Below are positions 15,738-25,226 of a stretch of DNA of 50,375 nucleotides, in pieces (position 1 is the stretch's first letter; every line of letters begins with the position of its first letter). The notes beneath the pieces were generated by a model. The model saw only the letters and a list, made by a program, of their open reading frames with translations. It was not told where the DNA came from and searched no databases. The stretch is from Paucimonas sp. Its GTDB lineage: Bacteria; Pseudomonadota; Gammaproteobacteria; Pseudomonadales; Pseudomonadaceae. The position numbers and the translations under genes are program-made. The DNA lies in the NCBI GenBank assembly GCA_031253995.1, contig JAIRVG010000081.1, positions 1 through 50,375 of the forward strand, in the 5' to 3' direction.

Positions 15738-17041
15738 CCGGCAACCCTCCCGGGCAGCATGCGGCGCAGCGGCAGCAGGTCGGCGGGCAGCACGATCAGG
15801 GTGCGCCACCAGGCCACGCCGCTGAGCCGGCAATACAGCACCAGCATGGCCAGGGTCACCACCAGGTAAGCGATGGACGAGGCCAGCGCCGCGCCGACGA
15901 TGCCATGGCGGGGAATCAGCAGGACGTTGAGCAGCAGGTTCAGCGCCGCGCCCGCGCCCATCATCAGCGACACGCTGCCGGGGCGGTTCTTGCCCAGCAG
16001 GTCGAGGCGCAGGATGCTCGCGTAGCACAGGCCGAACAGCCCCGGCAGCAGTGCCAGCAGGGCCGGGTAGGCGGGCTGGTAGGCGGCGCCGAACAGGGTG
16101 ACGATCAGCCATTCGCCGATCAGCGCCATGCCCAGGCAGGCGCCGAGCATTACCGTGGCGGTCAGGCGCAGGGCCAGCGGGGTGATCTGCGCCATGCCCT
16201 CGTCCTGTTGCAGCAGGCGTTTCATCAGGGGCGTGGTCACCGCCTCGGGTACGATCAGCAGCAGCTCCGCCGCGGCGGTGGCCATGGCGTAGTGGCCCAG
16301 GGCAGTGCTGCCCAGCAGGGCGCCGATGAACAGGTAGTCGGAGCGCAGGATCACCTGCTGGAACAGCAGGTCCGGATGGCTCCTGGCGCTGTAGGCCAGC
16401 AGCTCGCGCTGGCCGCTGCGATCCCAGCACAGACGCAGTTGCCGGCCGCGGCACAGCCAGAGCAGGCCGAGCACCACCACCAGGCCCAGGCCCAGCAGCC
16501 AGCTGGCCAGGGCGGCGGACAGCGCGGCCTGAGGCCAGAGCAGGTAGAAGGCGACGAACAGCAACAGCGGCACCAGGGATTCGCTCAGGCGCAGGGCGTT
16601 GAAGGCGCCGACCCCGCCGGTGGCGTTGTGCAGGGTCAGCAGGCCGCTTTTCAGCACGCTCAGCGGCACCGCCAGCAACAGCAGCCAGGCCAGCAGGCCG
16701 AGCTGCTCGGTGACTTCCAGCTGGATACCCAGGCCCTGCAGCACGGCGAGGCAGGCCAGGGTCAGCAGGCCGGCCAGCAGGCAGCCGTAGACCAGCACCT
16801 GGGTCAGCAGCAGGCCGAGGTTGCGCTGCTGTGCCGCCTGGTAGCCGACGGCGCTGTTGAGGCCGCCGCTGGTGGCGGCGGCGATCAGGTCCGGCAGGCT
16901 GCTGAGCAAGGCGAACAGGCCGCGTTCGCTGGGGCCCAGCAGACGGGCCAGGAGCACGTTGCGCAGCAGGCGCAGGGCGATCATCGCAAGCTTGGTGCCC
17001 ATGCTCAGGAGCAGGTGGCGCAGGTAGGGTCCGCGGCTCAT
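15734..17041 (-). CDS. Wzx-type polysaccharide flippase
   Basis: The 435-residue protein has about 12-14 hydrophobic helices. It begins MSRGPYLRHLLLSMGTKLAMIALRLLRNVLLARLLGPSERGLFAL, the usual first helices of the MATE/MOP-superfamily polysaccharide transporters. The internal motif YSARSHPDLLFQQVILRSDYLFIGALLG and the repeat-like second half (RLTATVMLGACLGMALIGEWLIVTLFG) agree. It moves the undecaprenyl-linked repeat unit across the inner membrane. ATG 17041 overlaps the deacetylase stop by 4 bases, and its own stop overlaps the next ATG by 4 bases. Confidence 0.88.
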   Translation of the reverse strand: MSRGPYLRHLLLSMGTKLAMIALRLLRNVLLARLLGPSERGLFALLSSLPDLIAAATSGGLNSAVGYQAAQQRNLGLLLTQVLVYGCLLAGLLTLACLAVLQGLGIQLEVTEQLGLLAWLLLLAVPLSVLKSGLLTLHNATGGVGAFNALRLSESLVPLLLFVAFYLLWPQAALSAALASWLLGLGLVVVLGLLWLCRGRQLRLCWDRSGQRELLAYSARSHPDLLFQQVILRSDYLFIGALLGSTALGHYAMATAAAELLLIVPEAVTTPLMKRLLQQDEGMAQITPLALRLTATVMLGACLGMALIGEWLIVTLFGAAYQPAYPALLALLPGLFGLCYASILRLDLLGKNRPGSVSLMMGAGAALNLLLNVLLIPRHGIVGAALASSIAYLVVTLAMLVLYCRLSGVAWWRTLIVLPADLLPLRRMLPGRVAG

Positions 17042-18039
17042 GGGTTGCCCCCCCGGCTGATGCGCCAGGCCAGCAGCGACGGCCGACTGGCATTGCGCTG
17101 GCTGACGCCGATGCGCGGCAGGGCCAGCGGGTCGTCGCTGCTCTGGCAGAGCCCGGCGCGGGTGCTCAGGGCCCAGGGATAGCGGTGTGCGGCGAGGCGC
17201 TGACGGACCCGCAGGTCGTGGTCGCCATTGGGGTAGCAGTACACCGGCAGCGGGTTGCGGCAGCCCTGGGAGAGGGCGCTGTGGCTGCGACTGATCTCGT
17301 CTTCCAGGCGGTGGTCGTCGAGGCCTGGCAGCAGGGCGTGGCTGGCGCCGTGGGGACCGAAGCTGATCAGCCCGGAGTCCTCCAGCTGGCGCACCTGCTG
17401 CCAGTCCAGGGCCTGGGGCAGGGACTCCGCCGGGCAGGCGTCGGTGAGCAGGTGCAGGGCCGCGGGCGCCAGGGTCTTCAGGCTTTGCAGGTAATGCGCC
17501 AGGGCCAGGCTGCGCGCCCCGGGCGCGTCGTGCATGAAGTAGGCGGCGGGCAGCGGGCGGCCGACCCGGCGCAGCTTCTCGATCATCTGGTGCCGGGCGG
17601 GCTCGCCGTGGCTGCCCCACAGGGTTTCACCGAGGCTTTCCCACCAGAAGCGCTGGCGGCTGCCGATGAAGTCGGTGGACAGGAAGATGCTCGCCGGCAT
17701 CTCGTAGCGCTGCAGCAGGGGGAAGGCGTGCAGGGCGTTGTCGCGCCAGCCGTCGTCGAAGGTCAGCGCCACCCGCGGGCGCTTGCCGCTGCCCTGGCCT
17801 TGCAGCAGGTCCAGCAGCGGCAGGCAGTCGAAGTGTTGGCGCAGCCAGCGCAGCAGGCGTTCGAAGGCCTGCGGGCCGACGCACAGCTCGTTGCGGTGCG
17901 GCAGGGCGGCGGCGCGGTCGTCCGGCAGTACCCGGTGCAGCATCAGGATCAGCCCGGCGCCGCGCAGCTGGCGTCGCCCCATCGGGGAGTTGAGGTAGAC
18001 CCAGCCACGGGCGCGCTTGATGGAGGTCTTGATCGGCAT
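17038..18039 (-). CDS. NodB-type polysaccharide deacetylase, exopolysaccharide operon
   Basis: The 333-residue protein has the NodB homology signature ALTFDDGWRDN with Asp95-Asp96, and a later metal-binding HGASH (in ISFGPHGASHALLPGL). YCYPNGDHD is a family motif near the end. There is no signal peptide or membrane helix, so it should act in the cytoplasm on a nucleotide- or lipid-linked sugar, de-N-acetylating an amino sugar. Together with the ChbG-like gene the operon encodes two unrelated deacetylases. Confidence 0.88.
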   Translation of the reverse strand: MPIKTSIKRARGWVYLNSPMGRRQLRGAGLILMLHRVLPDDRAAALPHRNELCVGPQAFERLLRWLRQHFDCLPLLDLLQGQGSGKRPRVALTFDDGWRDNALHAFPLLQRYEMPASIFLSTDFIGSRQRFWWESLGETLWGSHGEPARHQMIEKLRRVGRPLPAAYFMHDAPGARSLALAHYLQSLKTLAPAALHLLTDACPAESLPQALDWQQVRQLEDSGLISFGPHGASHALLPGLDDHRLEDEISRSHSALSQGCRNPLPVYCYPNGDHDLRVRQRLAAHRYPWALSTRAGLCQSSDDPLALPRIGVSQRNASRPSLLAWRISRGGNP

Positions 18040-18049
18040 GGTCCTGGCC

Positions 18050-19186
18050 TCAGCGATTTTGCTCGGGGTTCCACTGCCGGTAGCTGTGGCCCCGGAGGAA
18101 CTGCCACAGGCCGACGCTCATCCCCGCCAGGGTCACCAGCACATAGGCGGCCAGGCGGAACGGCCTGGGCAGGCGGTGCCCGCTGTCCAGCAGGCCGGCC
18201 AGGGCAATGGCGTAGCCCAGCAGTTGCAGGGTGCAGGTCCACAGGTAGAACACCGGGCCGTCCAGCAGGCACAGGTTGCTCAGCAGCAGCGGCAGGAGCA
18301 GCAGCGGGGCCAGGCGGCGCAGCAGCTTGTGGCTGATCAGGGCGATGGCGTACAGGCCGTGGCGCGCCGGGTTGAGCAACGGGCTGCGGGCGGCGAGGCT
18401 GCGCAGGCCGCCGACGGTGACCCGCTGGCGCCGGCGGAACTGCTTGCCGGCCTCGTCGACCCCGCAATCCAGCACCAGCGCCTCGGGCACGTAGACGATG
18501 CGTTGGCCCGCCGCCGGGGCGCAGGTACTGATGAAGAAGTCGTCGTTGACCTGTTCCGGGATCGCCTCGAACAGTTCGCGGCGCAGGGCCAGCAGGGCGC
18601 CGTCGGCGGACACCATGCAGCCGTTGCGGTTCTCCACCCGGCGTACCCAGCCCTCGTAGTGGCGATACAGGCTGTCGCCGAGGCTCAGGCCCTTGCCGGG
18701 GCGAGGAATGATCATCTGCCCGGCGCAGCCGCCGACGCCGGGAATGGCCAGCGGTTGCAGCAGGTGGCGCAGGGTGTCGTCGGCCCATTGGTTGTCGGCG
18801 TCGGTGAACACCAGGATGTCGCCGCGGCAGGATTCCACCGCGCGGTTGAGCGCGGCGGCCTTGCCGATCCGCGGCAGGTCGAGGACTTCGATGCGCGGGT
18901 CGATGACACTGCGCGCGCAGGCCACGGTGCGGTCGCTGGAGCCGTCGCTGGCGACGATGATCTGCAGGCTGGCGCCGTCATAGTCCTGGTTGAGCACGCT
19001 GCGCAGCTTCTGCTCGATATGGCGCTGCTCGTTGTGCGCGGCGATCACCACGCTGATCGCCAGCGGACGTGGCTCGCCGGCGACGGGCTGGCGGCGCAAG
19101 GGCGCCAGCAGGGTCAGCAGCAGCGGGTAGCCCAGCCAGGCATAGAAGGGCAGCAGCAGGCACAGCCAGAAGATGAATTCAGCCAC
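18050..19186 (-). CDS. Family 2 glycosyltransferase with C-terminal membrane helices
   Basis: The 378-residue protein has an N-terminal membrane helix (5-30), a GT-A domain (ISVVIAAHNEQRHIEQKLRSVL, DGSSDRT, LVFTDADNQW with the DxD-type metal site), a QRVTVGG segment matching the family's QxxRW area, and three or four C-terminal helices (about 265-365). It is a processive-type or membrane-bound GT2 adding a sugar to the lipid-linked repeat unit. It overlaps the upstream GT2 gene by 8 bases and is 10 bases from the deacetylase gene. Confidence 0.9.
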   Translation of the reverse strand: MAEFIFWLCLLLPFYAWLGYPLLLTLLAPLRRQPVAGEPRPLAISVVIAAHNEQRHIEQKLRSVLNQDYDGASLQIIVASDGSSDRTVACARSVIDPRIEVLDLPRIGKAAALNRAVESCRGDILVFTDADNQWADDTLRHLLQPLAIPGVGGCAGQMIIPRPGKGLSLGDSLYRHYEGWVRRVENRNGCMVSADGALLALRRELFEAIPEQVNDDFFISTCAPAAGQRIVYVPEALVLDCGVDEAGKQFRRRQRVTVGGLRSLAARSPLLNPARHGLYAIALISHKLLRRLAPLLLLPLLLSNLCLLDGPVFYLWTCTLQLLGYAIALAGLLDSGHRLPRPFRLAAYVLVTLAGMSVGLWQFLRGHSYRQWNPEQNR

Positions 19187-20144
19187 GGGCGGGCCTCCTG
19201 GTGGTCAAGTGGAACAGGCTCATGACGAAGGCCATGCCGGCCAGGTGCAGGCGGATGAAGTGCAGGCCCCAGAGCTGCACCATCAACTGCGGATCGCGGT
19301 GCTTGAGGCTCTGCCGCAGGCTCAGGGCCAGGGCCGGCAGGCTGGCGATCAGCACCAGCAGCAGGCTCAGGTGCGGGAAGCCGTCGAGCAGCGCCGAGAG
19401 GGCCATGGCATCCAGCACCCAGGCGCCCATCGACAGCGCCGGGAAGCGCAGCAGGCGCAGGCTCGGGCCATGGCTGCGCAGCAGTTGCAGGTGGCTGCCC
19501 TGGCGCCACATTTCCTTGCCCAGCCATTCCTTCCAGCTGCCTTCGTAGCCCCAGTGCAGCACCACCGGGTCGCGCAGCACCACCAGGCGCGCGCCGGCCT
19601 CGTGCAGGCGCAGGGTGAAGTCCTTGTCTTCGCCGCTGCGCAGGCTTTCATTGAAACCGCCGACGACCTCGAACCAGCGCCGCGGCATCAGCAGGTTGGG
19701 GCTGGGCAGCCATTGCTGGCGCTGCAGCAGGTCGCCGGCGCGCAGGGTGCGGCGCTGCCAGGCGATGGCGAACCAGGGCGCCACGTGCGGGGTGTCGCAG
19801 TCCAGGGCGAAGACGTCGCCCTGACCTTGTTCATGCAGGGCCAGCAGGCCGCTCAGCCAGTTTTCCGGCACTTCGATATCGGCGTCGACAAAGGCCAGCC
19901 AGTCGCAATCGCAGGCCGCCGCGCCACGGTTGCGCAGGGCGCCGATGCTCAGGCCTGGCAGGTTGAGCACCTCGGCGCCGAGGGCGCGGGCGATGCGCGG
20001 ACCGTCGTCGCTGGAGCCGTTGTCGACCACCAGCAATTGGCAGTCGACCCCGGCTTCGGCGGTGGTCCGGCGCAGGGCGGCGAGGGTACGGCCGATATGC
20101 CGGCTCTCGTTGAACATCGGGATGACGATGCCGATCCGGCTCAT
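19179..20144 (-). CDS. Family 2 glycosyltransferase
   Basis: The 321-residue protein starts MSRIGIVIPMFNESRHIGRTL and has VDNGSSDDG, AFVDADIEVPENWL (DxD site) and GEDKDFTLRLHEAG, the acceptor-side motif of GT2 enzymes. Two C-terminal hydrophobic segments (about 235-310) suggest membrane association. The start at 20144 overlaps the polymerase stop by 4 bases and gives the canonical N-terminus. The sugar donor cannot be assigned. Confidence 0.9.
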   Translation of the reverse strand: MSRIGIVIPMFNESRHIGRTLAALRRTTAEAGVDCQLLVVDNGSSDDGPRIARALGAEVLNLPGLSIGALRNRGAAACDCDWLAFVDADIEVPENWLSGLLALHEQGQGDVFALDCDTPHVAPWFAIAWQRRTLRAGDLLQRQQWLPSPNLLMPRRWFEVVGGFNESLRSGEDKDFTLRLHEAGARLVVLRDPVVLHWGYEGSWKEWLGKEMWRQGSHLQLLRSHGPSLRLLRFPALSMGAWVLDAMALSALLDGFPHLSLLLVLIASLPALALSLRQSLKHRDPQLMVQLWGLHFIRLHLAGMAFVMSLFHLTTRRPARG

Positions 20145-21511
20145 GACTGCACCGCCGCTTGCCGGCCAGCCTCGGCCTGGCTGCGCACCACCGCCGACAG
20201 CGCCAGCATGATCCACAGGTACTTGTGGTTGGGCGCGCTGAGGAACATCAGGAACAGCCCCAGCGACAGCATGCTCATGCTCAGGTGGGTGAGCAGGTCG
20301 GCGCGGGCCACGTCATGCTGTTGCAGCCAGGCCCGGCGGGCCGCCCAGAAGTTGCGCAGGGCCAGCAGGATCAGGCCGACGAACAGCAGGCCGCCGGGCA
20401 GGCCGATCTCGCTGAACAGTTCCAGGTAGGTGTTATGGGCGCGGCGGTACAGGTCGGTGACCTTGCGGTTGGCCGAGAATGCCTTGGCGTAGCCGGTGGT
20501 GGCGTAGTGCAAGGGGAAGGTGCCGGGACCGGAGCCGAACACCGGGTTTTCGCGGATCATCGTGCTGCCGACCACGATGTACGAGGCACGCCGGCCGAGG
20601 GAATCGTCCTTGTGCGCGTTGACCCCGGAGCTGAGCAGGCTGAGGGACTGGATGCGCTCCAGGTACTTGGCCGGCATCACCGCCACCGCCGCCGGCAGCA
20701 ACAGGGCCACGGCCAGCATGACCAGGCCGAGGTGGCGCGGGCGGATGCGGGTCAGGTGCACCCGGTAGTGGTACAGGCCGATGCCCAGGCTGATCAGCAG
20801 CACCACCAGGCCGGAGCGCGATTCGGTGCGGGTCATGCCGGCCAGGAGCAGCACGGCGCAGCCCAGCCACAGCAGTTTCTGGCGCAGACCCGGGCTGTTC
20901 AGCAGCAGCCAGATGGCCAGGGGCACGGCGAAGGCGATCAGCAGGGCGAACACGTTGGGGTCGTCCAGCAGGCCCTGGGCGCGGCCCTGGTCCTGGTACC
21001 TGGCGGAGTACATGGCCAGGGCGCAGGTGGCGGCGACGCTCAGGGTCACCAAGCGCGCCAGCGCCACCAGGTTGAGGTCGCGGCCGATCAGCAGGGTCAT
21101 GACGAACACCAGCAGGCCGATCAGCAGTTCGCGCAGGTGCTGGGCCGACTGCACCCAGCTCTCGCTGAGCCAGAAACTCAGGCCGTAGCAGGCGAGGAAG
21201 GCCAGCAGCAGCGGCCAGAGATTGCTGCGCAGGCGCTGGCCGTCGAGCTTGCCGCTGGCCAGTTGCAGCATCAGTACCAGCGCCAGGCCCGCGCCGATGA
21301 GCTTGGTGGCGGACAGGTCGCTGTCCTTGAACAGGCCTTCGAAGGGCACCAGGGCGGCGATGGCCAGCAGGCCCCAGGCCGGGCGCCGCCACAGGGCGAG
21401 CACGCCGACCAGGGCGAACACGGCGCCTGGTGCCAGCCAGGGCCAGGGGCTGACCAGCAGGGCCACGGCGGCAAGGCCGAACAGCCCGATCAGGGACAGG
21501 GGCAGGATCAT
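20141..21511 (-). CDS. Wzy/O-antigen-ligase-family polysaccharide polymerase
   Basis: The 456-residue integral membrane protein has about 12 helices and a large periplasmic loop (about 275-375) containing GSGPGTFPLHYATTGYAK and RRAHNTYLELFSEIGLPGG, the Wzy_C/WaaL signature (HNTYLE). In a Wzx/Wzy locus it is the natural polymerase of the repeat unit at the periplasmic face. The alternative, an O-antigen ligase, is less likely because no lipopolysaccharide core genes are nearby. It overlaps both neighbours by 4 bases. Confidence 0.88.
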   Translation of the reverse strand: MILPLSLIGLFGLAAVALLVSPWPWLAPGAVFALVGVLALWRRPAWGLLAIAALVPFEGLFKDSDLSATKLIGAGLALVLMLQLASGKLDGQRLRSNLWPLLLAFLACYGLSFWLSESWVQSAQHLRELLIGLLVFVMTLLIGRDLNLVALARLVTLSVAATCALAMYSARYQDQGRAQGLLDDPNVFALLIAFAVPLAIWLLLNSPGLRQKLLWLGCAVLLLAGMTRTESRSGLVVLLISLGIGLYHYRVHLTRIRPRHLGLVMLAVALLLPAAVAVMPAKYLERIQSLSLLSSGVNAHKDDSLGRRASYIVVGSTMIRENPVFGSGPGTFPLHYATTGYAKAFSANRKVTDLYRRAHNTYLELFSEIGLPGGLLFVGLILLALRNFWAARRAWLQQHDVARADLLTHLSMSMLSLGLFLMFLSAPNHKYLWIMLALSAVVRSQAEAGRQAAVQS

Positions 21512-22620
21512 GCGCGGACCTCCGTGACGGCGCCCAGGTAGACCTGGGCCCAGCGTTGGGCCAGGGTGGGCAGGTGGTAGCGTTCCCGTTGGGTGCGGCG
21601 GGCCTGGGCGATCAGCTCGCCGGCCTGGGCCGGGTCGTCGATCAGCGCGGCCAGTTGCGCGGCCAGTTCATCCACCGCTAGCGGCCGGGCCAGCAGGCCG
21701 CTGCGCCCGTGCTCGATGACATCGGGGATGCCGCCGACGCCGAAGGCCACCACCGGCACCCCGTCCTGCATGGCCTCCAGCAGGATCATCGGCGTGCCTT
21801 CGGTGCGCGAGCTGATGACCAGGGCATCGAGGCGGCCCATCCAGGCGCGCATGTCGTTCTGGAAACCCGGCAGGCGGATCCGCTCCTGCAGCCCGGCGGC
21901 TTCGATCCGAGCACGCAGGGCCGGCAGTTCCGGGCCGTCACCGAGCATTACCCCGTGCAACCGTGGGTAGCGCTGGCACAGCGGGATCAGGGCATCGAGA
22001 AACAGGTCGGGGCCTTTCTCGCTGCTCAGCCGGCCGACATAGCCGGCCAGCCACTGGCCGTTGCCGGCGCTGCGCGACAAGGGTTCGGTGCTGTCCGGCA
22101 AGCCGTTGGGGATCACCCGGATCTTGCTGCCGGCCACGCCGGCGTCACGCAGGATGCGGGCGATGCTTTCGGCCACGCACACCACCTTGTTCACCAGCGG
22201 CGAGCGGCACAACTGCAGGGTCAGCCAGGTGTACAGGCGCTGCTTGTGGCTGCGCGGGGTGAAGCCATGCTGGGTCGACACCAGCGGCATGCCCCAGAGC
22301 AGGGATGCCAGGCAGCCGAACAGCAGGCCGCGGAAATTGTGCGCATTGAGCAGCGGACGACCGCCGCCCAGCGCAGCGCGCAGCCCCGTCACCCCGGTGC
22401 AGCGCTGGCAGTCCACCCCGGCTTCGCGAAAGCGCGCCAGCAACGTGTCCGGTGCCTCGAGAAACACCACCCGATGCTGCCCGGGCGTGGCCCGGCAGTG
22501 GTCCAGCAGCATGCGCTCGGCGCCGTAGAATCCCCCGCTGTTGAGCAGGTGGACAATCGGCTGGCGCGGGGCTGCGGCGTTCAATTGCGCACCCAGTGCC
22601 ACAGGCGTGGCAGCGACCAT
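21508..22620 (-). CDS. Family 4 glycosyltransferase
   Basis: The 370-residue GT-B protein has an N-terminal acceptor domain (IVHLLNSGGFYGAERMLLDHC) and a C-terminal donor domain with GYVGRLSSEKGPDLFLDAL, VMLGDGPE and the E-x7-E element EGTPMILLE. It transfers a sugar from a nucleotide donor to the lipid-linked intermediate. Its ATG at 22620 lies 40 bases inside the wzz gene, a long overlap; the first 20 residues are not conserved-looking, so a later non-ATG start is possible. Confidence 0.88.
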   Translation of the reverse strand: MVAATPVALGAQLNAAAPRQPIVHLLNSGGFYGAERMLLDHCRATPGQHRVVFLEAPDTLLARFREAGVDCQRCTGVTGLRAALGGGRPLLNAHNFRGLLFGCLASLLWGMPLVSTQHGFTPRSHKQRLYTWLTLQLCRSPLVNKVVCVAESIARILRDAGVAGSKIRVIPNGLPDSTEPLSRSAGNGQWLAGYVGRLSSEKGPDLFLDALIPLCQRYPRLHGVMLGDGPELPALRARIEAAGLQERIRLPGFQNDMRAWMGRLDALVISSRTEGTPMILLEAMQDGVPVVAFGVGGIPDVIEHGRSGLLARPLAVDELAAQLAALIDDPAQAGELIAQARRTQRERYHLPTLAQRWAQVYLGAVTEVRA

Positions 22621-24146
22621 TGCTTGTGCGGGTTGGGCAGCTCCGGCGCCTGGTCGTTGATCACCAGCAGTACCGGCAGGTTCAGCTCGTGGCCGATCTG
22701 TGCCGGATGCTTGAAGCGATGGTCGAAGAACTCGCGGACATAGACCAGGGCGATGGCGAACAGCAGGCCGGTGAGCATGCCGAACGGGATGATCAGGCCA
22801 GGCCGCGGGAACGCCGCCTCGGTAGGCTGGTACGGCGCGCTGAGGATGCGGGCGTTGGACAGGTTGTCCAGCTGGCCCTGGCCGCGGCTTTCTTCATAGC
22901 GCTGGGTGTAGGTGAAGAAGGCCTTGTGCAGGGCATCGATCTCGGTGTCGAGCTGGCGCGCCTTGCTCTGGGTTTCCTGCAACTGGTGGATGCGGCCCTT
23001 GAGGTCGGCGATGCGCGCGGTCTTCTGCCCGATCACTTCCTGGACCACGGTCAGGTCTTTCTCCCGTTCGCGGATGCGGTTGGACACCACCTTGAGGAAC
23101 TGCTGGCGGGTGCGGCTGATCTGGTCACGCTGCAGCTGCATCGGTTCGCTGTTGGGCTGGAAGATCGCCACGTCGTTGCCGTAGCGCGACACCTGGGTGG
23201 TCAGTTGCTCGCCCAGCTGCTTGATCTCGCGGTCCTCGAAGGCGACGTTGTCCACCGTGGTGGTGAAGGTGAACGGGAAGCTGTAGTCGTTCATCTTCGC
23301 CGCGCTGGCGCTGGCCAGGGACGACTTCAGGTAGTCGAGCCAGCGCTGGCTTTGCAGCAGGCGGTCGCGGTACAGGTTCAGGGCCTGTTCCTCGGTGTTG
23401 ATCGCGTTCAGACGGAAGGTGATCTCTTCCTTCGGATCCGACGAGCCGTTGGCTTCGAGCAGGCCCAGGCGTTTGCTTTCCAGGTCGTCGAGGCGGGTCT
23501 GGTACTGGAGTTTCTTCTGTTCGTAGAACGACTCCGGCAGCTCGTTGGACTGCAGGTCCTGGCGGTTCTTCAGGTAGTTGTCCAGCAGGCGGGCGACGAA
23601 GGCGGTGCCCTGGGCCGGATCGGCGTAGCTGTAGTTCACCGAGATCACGTTGGAGCCTGGCAGGGTCTCCACCTTGAGGTCCTTCACCGCCTGTTCGGTA
23701 AGGGCATCGAGCTGGCTGTCGGCGGCGGGCGTCACCTTCAGGCCCATGGTCTCACGCAGCGGATCGATCACCTGCGCATGCAGCGGCCTGAACAGCCACC
23801 GGTCGAGCAGGCCCGGTTCGGCCGAATACTTGCCCTCGGCCTGCAACTGGCTGATGGTCTGGCGAATCAGGCTCGGCGAACGGAGGATGTTGCTCTCCGT
23901 CTCCATGTCCGCCAGGGACGGCGGGATGAACTTGTCGGTTTCCTGGGCCAGGGCGGTGTTGGTGTCGCTCTGCGAGAGTTTCTTCGACTGGACGATGACT
24001 TGCGCGCCGATGTCGAAGCTCTGCCGCAGCACCAGCGGCAGGAGCAGGGCGATCACCACGAAGGCGAAGAAGATCCGTTTCACCAATTGCCGGTTGGCGA
24101 AGAAGATGCGGAAGAATTCGTGCAGGTAGTTCTCTTTGGGATTCAT
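22581..24146 (-). CDS. Wzz/GumC-like chain-length determinant and transport protein
   Basis: The 521-residue protein has two membrane helices (about 24-41 and 448-468) bracketing a large periplasmic part with coiled-coil character (for example QQFLKVVSNRIREREKDLTVVQEVI). FPRPGLIIPFGMLTG before the second helix is the proline-rich PCP motif. It lacks a fused cytoplasmic kinase domain, and a separate kinase-like gene lies two positions upstream. It sets polymer length and joins the inner-membrane machinery to Wza. It is 18 bases downstream of the Wza-like gene. Confidence 0.9.
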   Translation of the reverse strand: MNPKENYLHEFFRIFFANRQLVKRIFFAFVVIALLLPLVLRQSFDIGAQVIVQSKKLSQSDTNTALAQETDKFIPPSLADMETESNILRSPSLIRQTISQLQAEGKYSAEPGLLDRWLFRPLHAQVIDPLRETMGLKVTPAADSQLDALTEQAVKDLKVETLPGSNVISVNYSYADPAQGTAFVARLLDNYLKNRQDLQSNELPESFYEQKKLQYQTRLDDLESKRLGLLEANGSSDPKEEITFRLNAINTEEQALNLYRDRLLQSQRWLDYLKSSLASASAAKMNDYSFPFTFTTTVDNVAFEDREIKQLGEQLTTQVSRYGNDVAIFQPNSEPMQLQRDQISRTRQQFLKVVSNRIREREKDLTVVQEVIGQKTARIADLKGRIHQLQETQSKARQLDTEIDALHKAFFTYTQRYEESRGQGQLDNLSNARILSAPYQPTEAAFPRPGLIIPFGMLTGLLFAIALVYVREFFDHRFKHPAQIGHELNLPVLLVINDQAPELPNPHKQWSLPRLWHWVRN

Positions 24147-24164
24147 GTCGCATTACCCCCGAGC

Positions 24165-25193
24165 TCAGTTGTCACTGCCTTTGTTGTCGACGCGGTAGCC
24201 GAAGCTGAAGCCCACGCCCTGGAACAGCACCACGTCGGCCAGTTGCCGGGCCAGTTCGCCGGCACTGGCGAGTTTGGTCTTGGGCACGTAGAGCATGTCG
24301 TCCGGCTGCAGGTAGGCCACCTGCGCGGCGCTGGCGTCCAGCGCCTGGTCGACGTTGTAGGGCATGGCCTGCACCTGGTTGCCGTTGCGCCGCATGATCA
24401 CCACCGAGTCCAGCCGCGCCTTGATGCTCGGCCCGCGGGCCAGGGTCAGGGCTTCCAGTACCGACACCGGACGGCGGATCGGGTAGGCGCCGGGCTGGCC
24501 GACTTCACCCAGCACGTAGATCTCGTTGACCGCGGTGGACTTGAGCATCACGTCCACGCTCATGCGCCCCGGCAGGTCGGCGTAGCGCTTGTTCAGGTAG
24601 GTTTCCAGCTGGGTCACGGTCATGCCCTGCAGCGGTACCGAGCCGATTTCCGGGAAGTTGGCGCGGCCGTCGCTGTTCACCGTGATCTCCCGGCTCATGC
24701 CGGTGGCCGGGTGGTTCAGCGCGTTCTTCAGGTTCTGCTCGTTGGTCAGCGGGCTGATCACCTGCACGGTGAGCTGGTCGCGGTTGGGCTGGAACAGGCT
24801 CTTGTTGCGGTAGGCCTGCTGGATCGCGGCGCGGGCCTGGTCCGGGGTCATCCCGGCAACCTTGACCGAGGTGTTGGCTGCCGGCAGTTCGATGCTGCCG
24901 TCGGGCAGCACCAGCTGGTTGCCGTTCAGCGAGCTGGCGGAGAGGAAGTTCAGGCCGACGGTGTCGCCGGACTGGATATGGTAGGCGTCGGAGCCGCTGG
25001 TGCTGATGTGGAAGATCACATCGAGCACGTCCTGCGGACGCAGCACCTGTTCCTGGCTGGTCAGCTCGCTGGCCTGGGCACTGGCGGGCGGCGCGGTGAG
25101 GATCTGCACCGGCATGGTGTGGGCTTGCTGGTTGCTGGTACAGGCCGCCAGCGGTAGTAACGCGAACAGGGCGATCAGGGTGTTTTTCATCAT
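24165..25193 (-). CDS. Wza-like outer-membrane polysaccharide export lipoprotein
   Basis: The 342-residue protein has a lipoprotein signal with lipobox LAAC (Cys18). A poly_export domain follows (about 45-150; LRPQDVLDVIFH, YHIQSGDTVGLNF), then a SLBB repeat (about 215-290; EIYVLGEVGQPGAYPI). It forms the outer-membrane export channel for the polymer. Two possible start codons are adjacent (25193 and 25190). Confidence 0.93.
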   Translation of the reverse strand: MMKNTLIALFALLPLAACTSNQQAHTMPVQILTAPPASAQASELTSQEQVLRPQDVLDVIFHISTSGSDAYHIQSGDTVGLNFLSASSLNGNQLVLPDGSIELPAANTSVKVAGMTPDQARAAIQQAYRNKSLFQPNRDQLTVQVISPLTNEQNLKNALNHPATGMSREITVNSDGRANFPEIGSVPLQGMTVTQLETYLNKRYADLPGRMSVDVMLKSTAVNEIYVLGEVGQPGAYPIRRPVSVLEALTLARGPSIKARLDSVVIMRRNGNQVQAMPYNVDQALDASAAQVAYLQPDDMLYVPKTKLASAGELARQLADVVLFQGVGFSFGYRVDNKGSDN

Positions 25194-25226
25194 TGTCTGC
25201 CTCGCACGATCGGCTCAGAGGTGGCC

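Noticed and set aside
15737..17093. N-terminal extension that would make the GH39-like protein 1091 residues
   Set aside because: The extra part is out-of-frame flippase sequence; the signal peptide at 15737 and the 4-base overlap with the flippase gene mark the true start.
22596..25157. Open frame of 853 codons on the plus strand across the wzz and wza genes
   Set aside because: No domain is recognisable, it spans two real genes on the other strand, and its composition is that of a shadow frame.
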